Below are positions 1-12,129 of a DNA stretch of 64,000 bases, piece after piece. This DNA comes from Clavelina lepadiformis (lineage: Eukaryota; Chordata; Ascidiacea; Aplousobranchia; Clavelinidae), in assembly GCF_947623445.1 (NCBI RefSeq), contig NC_135241.1, positions 23,686,501-23,750,500 of the forward strand, in the 5' to 3' direction. The notes under the pieces were generated by a model, which was not told the origin of the DNA, ran no database searches, and worked only from the letters and a program-made list of their open reading frames with translations. Position numbers and translations under genes: made by a program. Position 1 is the stretch's first letter. Every line of letters starts with the position of its first letter.

Positions 1-3000
1 CCTACCTTGACTTCACCAAACCCGAAGTCAGGTATGACTCGACTGTTGACTCTATGTGTGGTAGTGGCTACTGATTTGCTGGTTATTGAGTAATAGCAGT
101 TGTTCAGTCCAGAGAATTGTAGCTGTTCTAATATTTGAGATAATTTATTTTGATAATTTTCTCCATGAATATTATATATAAATCACAATTTGAAAATAAT
201 ATAGGTAGAAATACTAGAAATGTGAAAATACAATTCACCAATGTACAACATTTCTCTGAACTTTCTCTATTTCATTTCTTTCCAGAGAATGGTGGGCAAG
301 TCGTTTTTCTCCTGAGATTTATAAGGGATCCACGCCGAATCTTTTCACATGGAACGACATGAATGAGCCGAGTGTGTTCAACGGGCCAGAGATGACAATG
401 CACAAGGACTGCAAGCACGCTGGTGGATGGGAACACAGACACGTCCATAACTTATACGGGAGATACCAGGTACCTACACTTTCAAGTCGTGTGCTTAGTT
501 AATAGCGTAAGTGTTATTTTCTAAGACAGTCATGCGATGGATGATTTCAGCTTGGTGCCGTATAATATATTAATATGCAATTTTTTCTCTTGTCTGTAGT
601 TTTAGTTTTGAGCTCCTACTAAATGTGCACCAGTTTTTTAACAGCATGATTGCGTTAACCACCATAATAATGACATAACATGACACAATGACAATGACAA
701 CAATGGCCGCCATAACAATGTGGTTTTTGCAGGTGGTAGCCACTGTTGATGGACAGTTGGCTCGGAGTGACAACAAGGAGCGAACATTTGTCCTCACTCG
801 TGCATTCTTTGCCGGAAGCCAGCGCTACGGTAAGCACTGAAGTGAATTCTACTTCAGGAAATATCTCACAAGTAGAAGTGCTGTAATATGGTGATGTGAT
901 GTTGATTATTTCAGGGGCGATATGGACAGGGGATAATGCAGCGGAATGGGGCCATATCGAGTTTAGTGTTCCTATGATTTTGACCGTTGGTTTATGTGGA
1001 ATCGCACACGCTGGAGGTAACCATTTTCTGCTTAGAACTGAACGATCTGAACCAACTTGTAACACCTGTCCACCCTATTTTGCTTTTTAATTCCAATTAA
1101 TTTGTAGCAGAACGTACAAAATTTTAAAATAATACATTACAGTTGTTCAAACTCTCGAAGTACATAAGTTTAAGAATTCCAATCTCTTTCCCCAGCTGAC
1201 GTAGGTGGATTTTTCAAGAATGTAGACGGTGAATTGATAACGAGGTGGTACCAGGCTGGTGCGTACCAACCCTTCTTCAGAGCTCACGGCCACATAGACA
1301 CAACCAGGCGGGAGCCGTGGCTCTTCGAAGAGAAGTACAGAGACGCCATGCGAAGCGCAGTTCGGGCGAGATATGAGTTGTTGCCATACTGGTCGGTAAC
1401 TTTGCAAACTGACTTTACCTGGTCCTAATTAAATTACATATAACTAACATTGACTGAAATTGTAATAAAATGAAATATGTCAATGAAGATTTACCAGTAT
1501 CCAATTTTCTTTATGCAGAATGTATGTTAACCCGAATCCGTTATTAATTTATAATCGAGTGCATTTCCTTTTTTTTTAGGTACACCTTATTTTATCAGTC
1601 TCACACCTCTGGAGAACCTCCAATGCGACCCCTGTGGTACGAGTTCCCCAAAGACAGGTCTCTTTTTGCTCACGACAAATCTTACATGGTTGGGCGCGCA
1701 CTTCTTGTACAACCGGTTGTTGCAGCTGGCGTTACCTATTCATCCGTGTACCTTCCTGGTAGGGTAGAAATGTTTTGCATGCAGTCACGCATAATTGTGC
1801 ATGGGTATTAGCCAGCATAAAGATTTTTGGGAGTTTTGAGTAAAATTTAGTAGATATTTTCACTAGATTTATTTGTTCCATTGTGTCAAACACATAGGCC
1901 TAGCGTGTTTGTAAAAATTTAAAATCCTGTAATTTGTTTTTTCTTTTTCTATTCGTTTTTATCCACAGGTAATTCTGGTTGGTACGATACGACAACATAT
2001 CAATCATATCCCAGTCCTAACACTGTTTCTGTATCAACCCCACTGACCAATGTGAGATTTTTTATAAATATTAAGGAAGCGTCAAACGCCAAAAAATGCC
2101 ATAAAATCTTTGTTTGTTTTATTATACAGTAAATTTACTAAAAAACTGATTACTCGAAAAATCCTCCATGGGGCTCTCTGAAATTTTGCATGTTAATTTA
2201 GTAAGCCTATGTTTTAAACTACCATTCCATGAAGTGCCATCAAAAAACCATGATTCAAACTTTTTTTTTTACAGAGGCGCAAAATAAAAACTACAATATT
2301 TGGTATAAAAACCCAATTTTAGCTACTTTCATGCTAATTTTTAGCCGAATTCTGCAAGCGACCTGGGACATTGAAGCGCGCCAACTGCTAGGGTAATTCC
2401 CAGGCTTGAAAACAACACCAACCATGCTGCATTCTGATTGGTCTAAATAGTTTTTTTAAAGCCCTACGTAGGAGTACAACAAATTCATAAACATCTTAGT
2501 TCTAGGGGTTTGACGCCTCCTTAAGCTTAGGTTTGCACAAATAGTAATCAGAAGTTTATTCCAGCAGTAAAAAATGTTTCTTGTATTTTCAAATATTTCC
2601 GCCAAAACCGGAAATTTATGCAAAAAGTGGATAAGTCATGTTTTTGGGAAAAAGGATTTTCGACGTACTTCAGTTACTTGTCAATGTCCTGCTTTTTACA
2701 GATCGCAGTATTTCAGCGTGGTGGAACAATCGTCCCACGAAAACTTCGCGTTCGACGTTGCTCATCACTCATGACCCATGACCCTTACACATTTCACGTC
2801 GCTCTAGACCACCAGGCAAGTAAATGGACATCACGATAAGCTATCACAAAAGCATGACCATTGATGCAAATATGTTTTGTTACTCAGGGTCGAGCAGAGG
2901 GTGAACTTTTCATGGACGATGGACACACTTACGAGTACAAGAACGGAAAGTACAACTACAAGAAGCTTGTCTTTGAAAATAAAGTCCTTTCGTCAAGGTA

Positions 3001-3424
3001 ACTGTGTTGCGGCCGGGTCTACGTCACTATCCTGGTCCTTGCCGTATGTCTGTCCCATGTAGGTTTTGCTTGTCGTGCTGTTGTCATTGAGCGAGTTGTT
3101 GATGTCTTTGTAGATCACTGAACTCCACTGCATTGTGGGAAACGAATTCCTGGTTGGAAAGAGTTGTTATTATGGGGATTTCCAAACCTTCATCTGTTCA
3201 ATTGGAATCTGGTAAGCTATAGTTTCCACACTGAAGAATGTGTAGAAGAGATAGGTTGTTGTTTGTGTTGCAAATAACTTGTTTATTTTAGCAAGTGGTT
3301 ACATTTTCTTTTAGAGGGCAGATTAACTACACTAGGATTCACGTTTGACCCAAACAAGAGACTTTTGACAATCCGCAAGCCTGCAGTGAAAATGCAAAAA
3401 GACTGGACCATCACACTGAGTTAA
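1..3424 (+). CDS. GANAB: Glucosidase II alpha subunit (GH31), C-terminal half, 11 exons
   Basis: Catalytic subunit of ER glucosidase II, which trims the inner glucoses from N-linked glycans in the calnexin/calreticulin cycle. The gene enters the window mid-CDS. Exons: 1-31, 286-469, 733-829, 915-1016, 1196-1391, 1580-1758, 1969-2051, 2702-2815, 2888-2997, 3114-3211, 3315-3424 (TAA); all phases join. Exon 2 carries the GH31 nucleophile motif [10 protein letters not shown], exon 4 WTGDNAAEW, exon 5 the acid/base region ADVGGFF plus RAHGHIDT, exon 6 MRPLWYEFP, exon 8 [10 protein letters not shown] and exon 9 the [13 protein letters not shown] segment typical of the C-terminal beta domain. Family knowledge: these are diagnostic of GANAB/GANC. 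The junction 2815/2816 uses a GC donor (GCAAGT), and the donor at 1392 is the weak GTCGGT. The N-terminal half lies upstream of the window. Confidence 0.93.
2071..2524. mobile_element. TTAA-flanked MITE in GANAB intron
   Basis: A 454-bp block in the intron after the exon ending at 2051. TTAA lies at both ends (2071-2074 and 2521-2524). Just inside are inverted termini: GGAAGCGTCAAAC at 2075 and GTTTGACGCCTCC ending at 2520. It has no ORF. TTAA target duplications are used by piggyBac and Kolobok families; I cannot tell which applies. Confidence 0.7.
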
Positions 3425-4658
3425 AGATTGCGTAAATTTAGGAAATTAAAGAAGTGGACTTTTTTGTAGGAGTGAAACAGGTTTTAATGAATTGTATTAT
3501 CAAGTACACCACGAGTGATGGGCATTTTCAATCCGGTTTAAAATCAGTTGCTAGAAGTGATATAGTACAAAACTCGTAATCTGCATCACCGACCTGTACC
3601 AAATGTCAGTTTCTGTAAATTGAAACAATTCCAAGTTCAAGCACGGTACTTCCAATATGCAGTTTGTAGTGGACAAGCAAGTAATCCATTCACCGCATTT
3701 ATATCAATCGTGCAATTATTAAAAATACAACCAAACACTGTAATTTGGTGCTGATATTTTGTACTGTTCTGCTTTCTTTAAACAAGTGTTGCTACCAGAC
3801 CTGCTAAAAATTTTATTTCTTAACATCAAGCGCAAGTAAAAGCAATAATCCCACTCAAAGTGCTGGTGATTGTGTTAACACCGCATTAACTATATACATT
3901 ATACGCTGATGAAACATAATGCTTTGGAGAAAAGGGGTCTCATCACACTACGTAGGAATATTATTGCACTGGAATCTTAATTACCGCACATTGAAATATT
4001 TTTAAATATGACACCAGGTTACATACCTTATATATGTACAAATCCTGACAGTGGGGCACTACTTTGTAGCAGGGCTCTTGGAGTCAAATCTATTTTTTAG
4101 AACTTAAGTTGGTCAAAATAAGTAGGCTACTGGCTTAAAAATTTTATACAACTAATATTGGCTGTAATATGTATAATCGAATATCATCAAAATCATTTTA
4201 GAGTATCCGGAGCATAAGCTCTTTTTCTCTCATGGTTTTCTAATTGACAGATGCACAAACTGGTCTGATAGGGTGGAATTTATTACTAAATTTTCTTGAC
4301 ACAACTTTGTCGACTCCACAGCCCTACTTAAAACAAGAAGTAAATGTCTGGTATATATAGATAGATTCAACATAGATCGAAACTTTGGCAATAAAACAAT
4401 CACCATATTAATGCATGCACCTTAAAGCTAGGGTAATTCGTTAATAAAACACGAATCGTGTCAAAGATACCATGCCTAAGTAATTTACAATCCTCCTATA
4501 AGTAAAACAGGGAGCATGAATATAAGCTTATTTTAAATTGCAAAAATATTGACGGCTACGTCAGTGTGACTAAGTAGCTGTCTAAAAATGGCCATTATGC
4601 TATGTGTTCTGTACAAACTTCAAAATACGGAGACAAAAGCATTAATGAAAAATGTCTA
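3425..4658. other. Convergent 3' intergenic region, GANAB/STX5
   Basis: No coding signal on either strand. The two genes converge here, so this must hold both 3' UTRs. AATAAA occurs on the + strand near 4390. No repeat was recognised. Confidence 0.6.
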
Positions 4659-7184
4659 CTACGCAAAGAAAACAACAAAAATGACAAAAAACACAATTAA
4701 TACTAAAAATACTTTTATCATCAGCCATCGATTTGACGTAATTCCTTGAAAATACTTTAAAATTTCAGTATGAGCTGCTTCGATATTTAGTTCGCTCTCT
4801 TCAACATTCGAGTCGATTCTAAGAAGCGGAAGAAGATCATTAACAAGTGAAGAAGAAAACTTACTGTTCACACAACATGGCTCACTAAGAATTGCATCCA
4901 CATGATTCCTACTCAATTGAAAACCATTTTATTTTGATACCGTATTGACTTAATTGCAAGTCAAGGCCTAGTTTTTTGTATCATCATATTTGCGGTTTAC
5001 ACCCAAGGGCACCTACCATTTTTTATATGGCACTATTTTGGTAATTACTTTATCGACGTATCTCTCTTATGCTTTTTTTCTGTATCTGGAGCTCTTTGTC
5101 ACAAAATAGATCAACGCACATAAGATCAAAGTGTGACACCATACGATCATGGTGTGCGTGCATGTATGTTCTCTTTGTTGCAGAAGCTAACAGTACTTTA
5201 TGTTCAAGGACGGCTTACAGTTTAGTCAGTAGGCTAGGGTAAGTAAAAATAATTATCAGCATCGGAAGACCATATTAACAAGCAAACCAGTTAAAAAATT
5301 TTATGATGGGACGGTATACGCCCATGGGAGTACAGCTGGTCACCAAGCAACATTATCCAAATGAATAAACGGAGCAAAACATCCTGGTGTTCACTTCATA
5401 CTATGCAAGCCATTGCTACAAGTTATACTGCTTGACATGGTAAACTGACCTCATAACTTGTTCTTCCTGTTCTTTTACCATTGTTGCAAGTTGTTGGAAA
5501 ATATTTCCAAGTTCGACAATTGTGGATTCGATCGTTTCCATGGTTTCTGCACGTTCCGTGATGTAAGAATCCTGTTGATCGATGAGCTGCATAGTTTGAT
5601 GCTGTGTGGATGATCTTCCCGAGTGATCTCCTCCATCCATGCTGATAGCCACCGATCCCGATGGATTTGACGAGCGCTGTTCATCCATGAGAAGAACAGA
5701 ACCACCTGGAGGAAGGAAACATAAAATAAAAAGAAGCATTTTATATTCTTAAAAAGTTCATAGAAACAGAAGGATCATAATAGAATATTGCAAGCTAAAA
5801 ACCTTTTAAATTTTTAGCTTTTGCAGTAAACAAATGACTTACGAGTTCCCTGTGTCGCAGATGATGGCATTGATGATGACAAATTGGAACTACTGAACTG
5901 ATCCTTCCGAAGTTTCTGCTGTTTCATGTTTTCACGCCGAACTTCCAATACAGATTTGAAATTTTCGGACATGTTGGCTAATTTTGACTGCAGCAAAGAA
6001 AAGTGTTACATATATACTTCACTTTTATCACTATCATTTCACAGCAAGACCAATGAAAAGTGCTAAAATTCCTTTTCTCCTGTTATTCGATAAAAAACTG
6101 CGTATAAACGTAAATAAACTTACCCGTAAAGTCCGCACAACTGAAGTGGAATGTCTTTGTACATCTCGTTTTGTGTTTGTTTGCATAACAGTCTTATTTT
6201 CTTCAAGCTGTTGAATTTGGCGTTTCAGTGATGTGATATCTTGCTTTATAATGTAAGTCAGCTCCTGTATTTCAACTGGTCTGTCGTCAAATAAGGTCCG
6301 TTTCTTGCACACTTAGTACAAAGAACATCGTATAAATTTTCATTTTAATAAACACAAAGTGCTGATTTATTAATTCAGTGCTATCTAGTTGCTATCTTTT
6401 TCATAGAAAATTAACTTACAGACAAATTACATACATAAAGTTAACTTCTCTAGTTTTTCATAAGTTTTTGATAGATCAGTTCCAATCCGCCTGCAAACAA
6501 CAAATATCGGCTCAATGTAAATGACTGCTCACTCAACTTTTGTCCTTAATCATTCATTGTATTTGGTAGAGAATGTTGTAACAAGAAAAATGCTTACTTG
6601 GCGTATTTTGAAAATTCACTTCGTTGCAGTAGAGGAGTTTTAGCATTTGCGTGGGGTGTAACTCCATTTGGCTAAAAATATATGTAATACCGACTCATAA
6701 TGTGGAATCCACTCATCACTGACAACGTGACCAAATGGTCAAAGAAAGTGTTATTTTATATAAACTGGCGATTAAAACGGCAAACTTGTATAGAATACTA
6801 TTTTTCATTTTAAAAAGTGCTCTAACATATACCTGTCTTGTCTTAATTGACTTGAGAACTGACTGGAATTCAGTTGTACGGTCACGGTTGGCAACACTCA
6901 TTACTTCGGCTATTTGGTCGTTGAGAGAATCTTCTGGTGGATCTTTAGTCGGTGTATTGGAAAACTGTGACGCAAAGGATTGAGAAATACTCCAAGAACC
7001 TGTAAAGAAAATTAAAGTTGATGTTTCTACGCAACGTCAACAAATGTATTTCCACATAACGTTTATAATTTAATTGAAATTTGTGATCAAAAAAATTTTT
7101 GTGGCACCATAAACAAAATAAAGTAAAACAATTCGCACCAGAAGAGGAATTTTGATTACTGGAGAACCGGTGCCTTGCAGCCAT
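4659..7184 (-). CDS. STX5: Syntaxin 5 (ER-Golgi Qa-SNARE), complete, 8 exons
   Basis: Qa-SNARE for ER-to-Golgi and intra-Golgi fusion. Exons in coding order: 7184-7139, 6999-6833, 6671-6598, 6490-6435, 6311-6124, 5987-5843, 5705-5450, 4818-4659 (TAG). All phases match and give 363 aa (human about 355). Visible: the N-terminal peptide RDRTTEF (Sly1-binding region in the family), the Habc helices (KRTLFDD, ELTYIIKQDI, KLANMSENFKSVLEVR), the SNARE helix (QLIDQQDSYITERA, ESTIVELGNIFQQLA with its zero-layer Gln), then ILKYFQGITSNRWLM and a hydrophobic C-terminal anchor. ATG at 7184 gives a 48-residue extension ahead of Met49 (codon at 6901), whose context MSVANRDRT matches the human short-form start MSCRDRT. 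Both starts may be used. Confidence 0.95.
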
Positions 7185-9084
7185 CGGGTGACATTTGTAG
7201 TTATTCCGGAAATTTCAAATTATAACGCAGTTATCATAGCACTTAACTTATATTGTTAAAAGCAATATAAATACAAAATAAGGAAAATTATAATATTATT
7301 TGTACCGTTCAGTTAAAATCATCATTTAAAATCACAGGCCTGATGTTATTTAGTTTAGCCCAGTGCTGCTCATACAGCCATAAACAAGTAAACTGTCTGT
7401 TTCGGTTAAAAGGCTGAGACTGTCATAAAATTCCTATTTTAATACTTTACTGCTGGTACCATTGAGCTTCTACACGTGAACGCATTATAATATATAAGTA
7501 GGCCTAGTCTAGCTCCAGACTACTAACTTTCGAGCTTCTCCGGTGAATATCAGCTTTCTTGGAAGTATGCGTCCCTTAGCCTACAGACCACTAAGACCAG
7601 TAAACCACCATAGACAGATAAGAATCCTTTGCGCACGACTGTCTTATTCTGGAAGAAACTGATATCTGAGCTGCTTTGTGACCGAACGAAAAAGAGGCGT
7701 TTTCACGGAAATTTACACTAAGAGTCTGGATCTTGTAATGTGACTTAGCAGTCTGGGTCTAAACTTTAGACTCTAAAGCCTTACCTGGCCCTGTAAAATA
7801 TCTCCTTAACTTGTCAAGTAACAATCAATATTTACCCACGTACTTCTGCTTTCAACAATATATCTGCGTCATCACTTATCCACACAATTCATCGACATCA
7901 CATTACAAAAGACTTCATTACAAAACAACCCGATGGTTGTTTTTAAATCTTGTGGTAAAACTTTGATGAAGAAATGTTGGTTTTCATGATTGCGGCGTGT
8001 TATAGGCAAACAAAAAAACAAAAGCGAAATACACCAAAAACAAACCTTTTTACGACAAACCGTTTTCATAGCTAAAAGATGGACATACTGTATAGTATTT
8101 TTATATAAAATTTCAAGACGTTCCGACTTTTTGTCGTTCATTGTTGCTACTTTGTGTTTTATAATTTTTGAACAAGGTTAACATCATAATTTTCGCTCCC
8201 CACAATCTACATTTGAAAAAGAATGTATACGATGTCCATGAAAGTGCGTTAAAGCTGTTGTCAACATCATATAATCAAAATGAAAGTTAAAAAAGCCTTC
8301 TTGAAATTGTGAAACTTTTTTCAATATAAAGAGAATATTTACAAGGTTGCTTTGATATTAAATAATATTTTAATAAATCCAAAAATAAAAGAAAACAAAT
8401 AAAGTAAATTTCTTTAACATTGATTTGAGCAAAAGATTTAAGTTTCTTCAACGCAATTTGGTATTTCTGAAATTTTTATAAAAGATCTCTATGAGCACAT
8501 AACCTTCGTCAAGTTCCAAAGTTGTGCGATGCGATTACAAAGCAATGCAAAGTTTCTCTTTTAACATCAAGCAGGGGAGTTGTTGGGAAACACTAACGCG
8601 AAATTTAAAGAATTTTATGAGATTAATAAAAACGCTTGTTATAATTTATTTTCACCGTATTGTAGAAAGAACAAGGGAACAGGAACAGCGTTTTTTTGGT
8701 TAAATTCGGGAACTGGTTACGTTCGTAGACTAGCTACCCGACCCTACACTATTAAGATGTGTAGACTTTGCGTTTGTGATCCCTTCTAAAACTACGATGT
8801 TGTACAGGTATAGCGTCTTGCTATCGTAGGTACCATAAACGCAAAGTAGCGGCAGAATATCATATTCATATGACGTTTAAACAAACCTTTGTTTGAAGCT
8901 AGATAATATCGTCATTGACGTGGACGAATAGTAATAGTGTTAAATTGCTGACAACTAATTAATAGCTTAGGCCTAGTACGAGTATACTAAACCCACAGTT
9001 TCCACAATACAGTGATATGAAACTTGGGCAGCTTCGATATATTAGTAGCATATTCTACAATGCTGATTCATCGTCGTATGGTCT
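7185..9084. other. Gene-free stretch upstream of STX5
   Basis: No ORF here shows a recognisable motif. The part next to 7184 should include the STX5 promoter. I see nothing else I can name. Confidence 0.5.
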
Positions 9085-9445
9085 TCACACGTTCACCATC
9101 ATATTGTCAATCCAGTTTTTGAAGTTTTGGCCGCATTCATTGACGGTGCTGTAGCCTCCAGTCAACTTTGTATTGGGGCATTTTATCACGAGGTGGTCGG
9201 TATCTTGGGGGGCTTTGTTACATGCTGGGCATGTTGGGGAGTCGATTAAGCCCCATCGATATAAGTTTGAAGCTGTTCTTGCCTGTCTAGATCGTATTCT
9301 GTTTGCCGTGGACCACATTTTTCGTGTGGATGTTGGTTCGTGACAATGCTGATTGATGCTGTGCAAGTTTAGCGCCTTCTGCACTAAGAAATGAAAGAAG
9401 TCAACTTGATGCTTTGTAACAAGAAAGTCTGCTATTTTAAGCTGT
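9085..9445 (-). mobile_element. LINE fragment: C-terminal tail of a non-LTR reverse transcriptase ORF
   Basis: An open frame of about 120 codons, without its own ATG, ends at a stop at 9085. It reads RSRQARTASNLYRWGL, then CPACNKAPQDTDHLVIKCP. This is the NR-R-G...L..WG....C..C....Q...H....C zinc-binding tail that follows the reverse transcriptase domain in CR1/Jockey/I-type LINEs. The reverse transcriptase itself is absent, so this is a 5'-truncated 3' end, as LINE insertion usually leaves. Clade uncertain. Confidence 0.75.
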
Positions 9446-10168
9446 TTGCTTTAAATCTTAAGTCATGAAGTAGGTTATAGCAAAACTGGCATTTTAGCAT
9501 GTTGGTCAGGCTATGGTGAAAACGTATTAGTTTACAATAAACAATGGAAACCTGAAAATGCATTAAGACAATTTCGGTTACCAGGGTTCAAGTGGTCAGG
9601 AATCATCACCGACTAAAAAGACTTGATCTCAGTCTGTGGATAAAGATTCTATTGCCGTAACATATCTTGCTATGTGAATACTGCTTCACATGACTGTTTA
9701 CAGACCAGTGAATTGCGCTTCTGTATAACTTGGTCGAATCACACTTAATTCCATACGCAGAGAGAGTTTATTCAAAAACCATTCAAAACAAACTAAGAAG
9801 AATTATAACATAATTCTAACATGGTTGGTGTGGGACAGCAAAAAAGACCTCACAGTCATCTGCCCCAGATTCTATTGCAAAGAAAAACAATTAAAATGGA
9901 AAAAAATCTGAAACTCAATTAATTAAAACAACACAAAAATAACAATTGCCTAGTTTTAAGCTGAAGTTTGAAAAGCAGTTTCAATTATCACTATGCAGAA
10001 ATACGAAGTTACAAACTCAGTTTAAAACAGATTTACTTACAGATATATTTATTTATTTCACAATACTTTTTTCCTTCCTGTATTTATCTTTGTGGTTGTA
10101 GTAGCTTGAGTTTGATTTATATTTACATTTTACAGAAATTTGGTAATTTATTTTTGTAAACCATAGCA
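9446..10168. other. Region upstream of the 111-aa membrane protein gene
   Basis: No coding signal. A pyrimidine-rich TTTTACAG acceptor lies about 35 nt ahead of the ATG at 10169, so the 5' UTR of the next gene is probably spliced, in cis or by trans-splicing as in tunicates. Confidence 0.4.
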
Positions 10169-11103
10169 ATGGTGAAGTATACAAAATACCACCATGGTTA
10201 CCCTACTATCTGGAGCCATTGGATGTATCCTCCAAAAGATGTCTCTACCTCCAAGTATATAATGACTGCAATTCGCGGCACATGGGCTGTGCAAAAACCA
10301 AATTTTAAAAAGACCCTTCCAGTCTGGCTTAGTATGGGATTCTTCATGTGGGTCGGCTACAAAATTAGCTTTGACTGGGGCCGTGAGTCATTTCTTTTAA
10401 TAAACTAGATCTTTTCCACAAGTTTTTTCTAATTTTACGATGGGGCATGATTTTCAACCATTTTGTCAGTGAAGTCTTGTGGCTTGTTGCTCAATTTCAG
10501 AGTTTTTGAACTCTGTGTGCAGCATACTACATTCTATGCTCCTCGCTCAAGATTGCACAGAAATTAACACAAACTGTAACGCATGACATAAAATGCAGTT
10601 TTTGCAAGTTTGTTTATAAAACTAAAAAGTGTCAAACATTCTCTCACCGTGTTGAAAAAATTCAGATTTTCACCGTCGAACAATCAGCAAAAATGTTGCA
10701 GCACTTCACTGTTTATATTAAAGCGACGGGAGAATCACGACCGGCTTTTAACTCGGCACTCACTTATTATCTGATGCATATGTAGTCGTTGTTGTTACAT
10801 ACTGCATAGTCTTTGAATGTTGCATATTTAATTATGCAATTGTTTCTAGGTGATTCAAAGTTTAACGTCAGCTTGAGATCCGACACTGGAAACTGGCTGT
10901 ATGGTAAGTTACTGTTATTTTGCAACGAAATTATAGTAGTGACAGTTTCTTTGTTTATTATAGTTAAAAATTATCGATACTGGTGATGCTTGATGCTGAC
11001 CACACAACACCTTTATTTTTTGAATTTCATTGTAGGTCCACCTGACCCTAAAGCTGTCCACGACCGCCATGTTGAGCACATCATGCACGCACCACAAAAA
11101 TAA
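10169..11103 (+). CDS. Small single-pass membrane protein, 111 aa, 3 exons, not recognised
   Basis: Exons 10169-10382, 10850-10903 and 11036-11103 (TAA) join with matching phases to give 111 aa. It starts MVKYTKYHHGYPT. There is a basic stretch (AIRGTWAVQKPNFKKTLP), then one hydrophobic segment at about residues 50-67 (VWLSMGFFMWVGYKISF), and a polar tail WLYGPPDPKAVHDRH ending HAPQK. Size, aromatic-rich N-terminus and a single membrane span resemble accessory subunits of mitochondrial oxidative phosphorylation complexes, but I could not match a named family; the RG(W/Y)...KK...TM order only loosely recalls ATP synthase subunit f. Three cleanly spliced in-frame exons make it a real gene. Function unknown. 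Confidence 0.8.
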
Positions 11104-12129
11104 TTTCCACCCTAGAAACCTTCGTTTTTTGGCTTATCTTGTTTACTTGAAATGTTGTAGAAGAGTAAAATTTGTCTTGAGACTTCGAATATTACTGTGT
11201 GAGTCAAATAGCAAGAAAGGTCTTGAGAAAAGGAGTAGGCCTATATGCAATACTAACACCAAAACGAAATTCTGAGAATGGTTAAACGTTATCAAATAAA
11301 ACATGTTCATGCAATAACGATTCCTGAAATCACACTGAGTTGAAGCAAGAAAGTGGTGGGGATGACAAGCAGAAGAAAATTTTCGCTAACAACATTCATT
11401 TGCTCGATCAGATCTTTTTGAAAATAGTCGGCCCAACTTACATCCTATGTGCTTTGATTTGCTATGTATTAAATAAGTTGGGTTACATAGCATAAACCTT
11501 TTTGACAAAGGCAGACAAACGGCATGGAATTTACACTTCTGCTGTGACAGCTATTCCATGGAGAGAATGGGAATGCTAAATTGTTAAATAAATAACATCC
11601 TAAACTTAGTTTCGTAAAGTTTTGCTATAGAATGATGCTTAGTGATTTTGCCATTGCTAATTCAGGCTTAAAATTTTTTAGTGGTTGTTAGTTCAGTAAA
11701 TAATGATTTACAACTGAGTTACAGGAGTAGATACAAAACATTCAAGAAAAAGACCTATCATCCATTTTTAAAGGCGACAAAGATATTTGAAGATTCATGT
11801 CTGCTCAGTTCAGAGAACCTAAGCAAGTCATCTTACTTGGAAATTTATTTTCAAGAAAAACATTTTTAAAGAAATATAAAAAGCAGCAAAATACCAGCAC
11901 TAACTTGAGTAAAAATTGTGGTATTTTGTCGCTTGCAATTATGTTAAACTTTCAAGACACAGTAAAAAACAACGAACACCAAAAGTAAAAATATTTCACA
12001 TAATGAATAAAAACATGGACGTCCAGAAGGCATAAGCTGCTGCTTAATCACATGAGGCACATATAAACTCCATGATGAAAATGCATCAAGAACGGAAAGA
12101 CCCAACGATTAGTGCAGTCAGGAGTTTTC
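11104..12129. other. Intergenic, 3' of the small membrane protein gene and of KLHDC copy A
   Basis: No convincing ORF. It should contain the 3' UTRs of the two convergent neighbours. AATAAA-type signals occur on + (near 11294) and on the region's AT-rich flanks. Confidence 0.4.
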
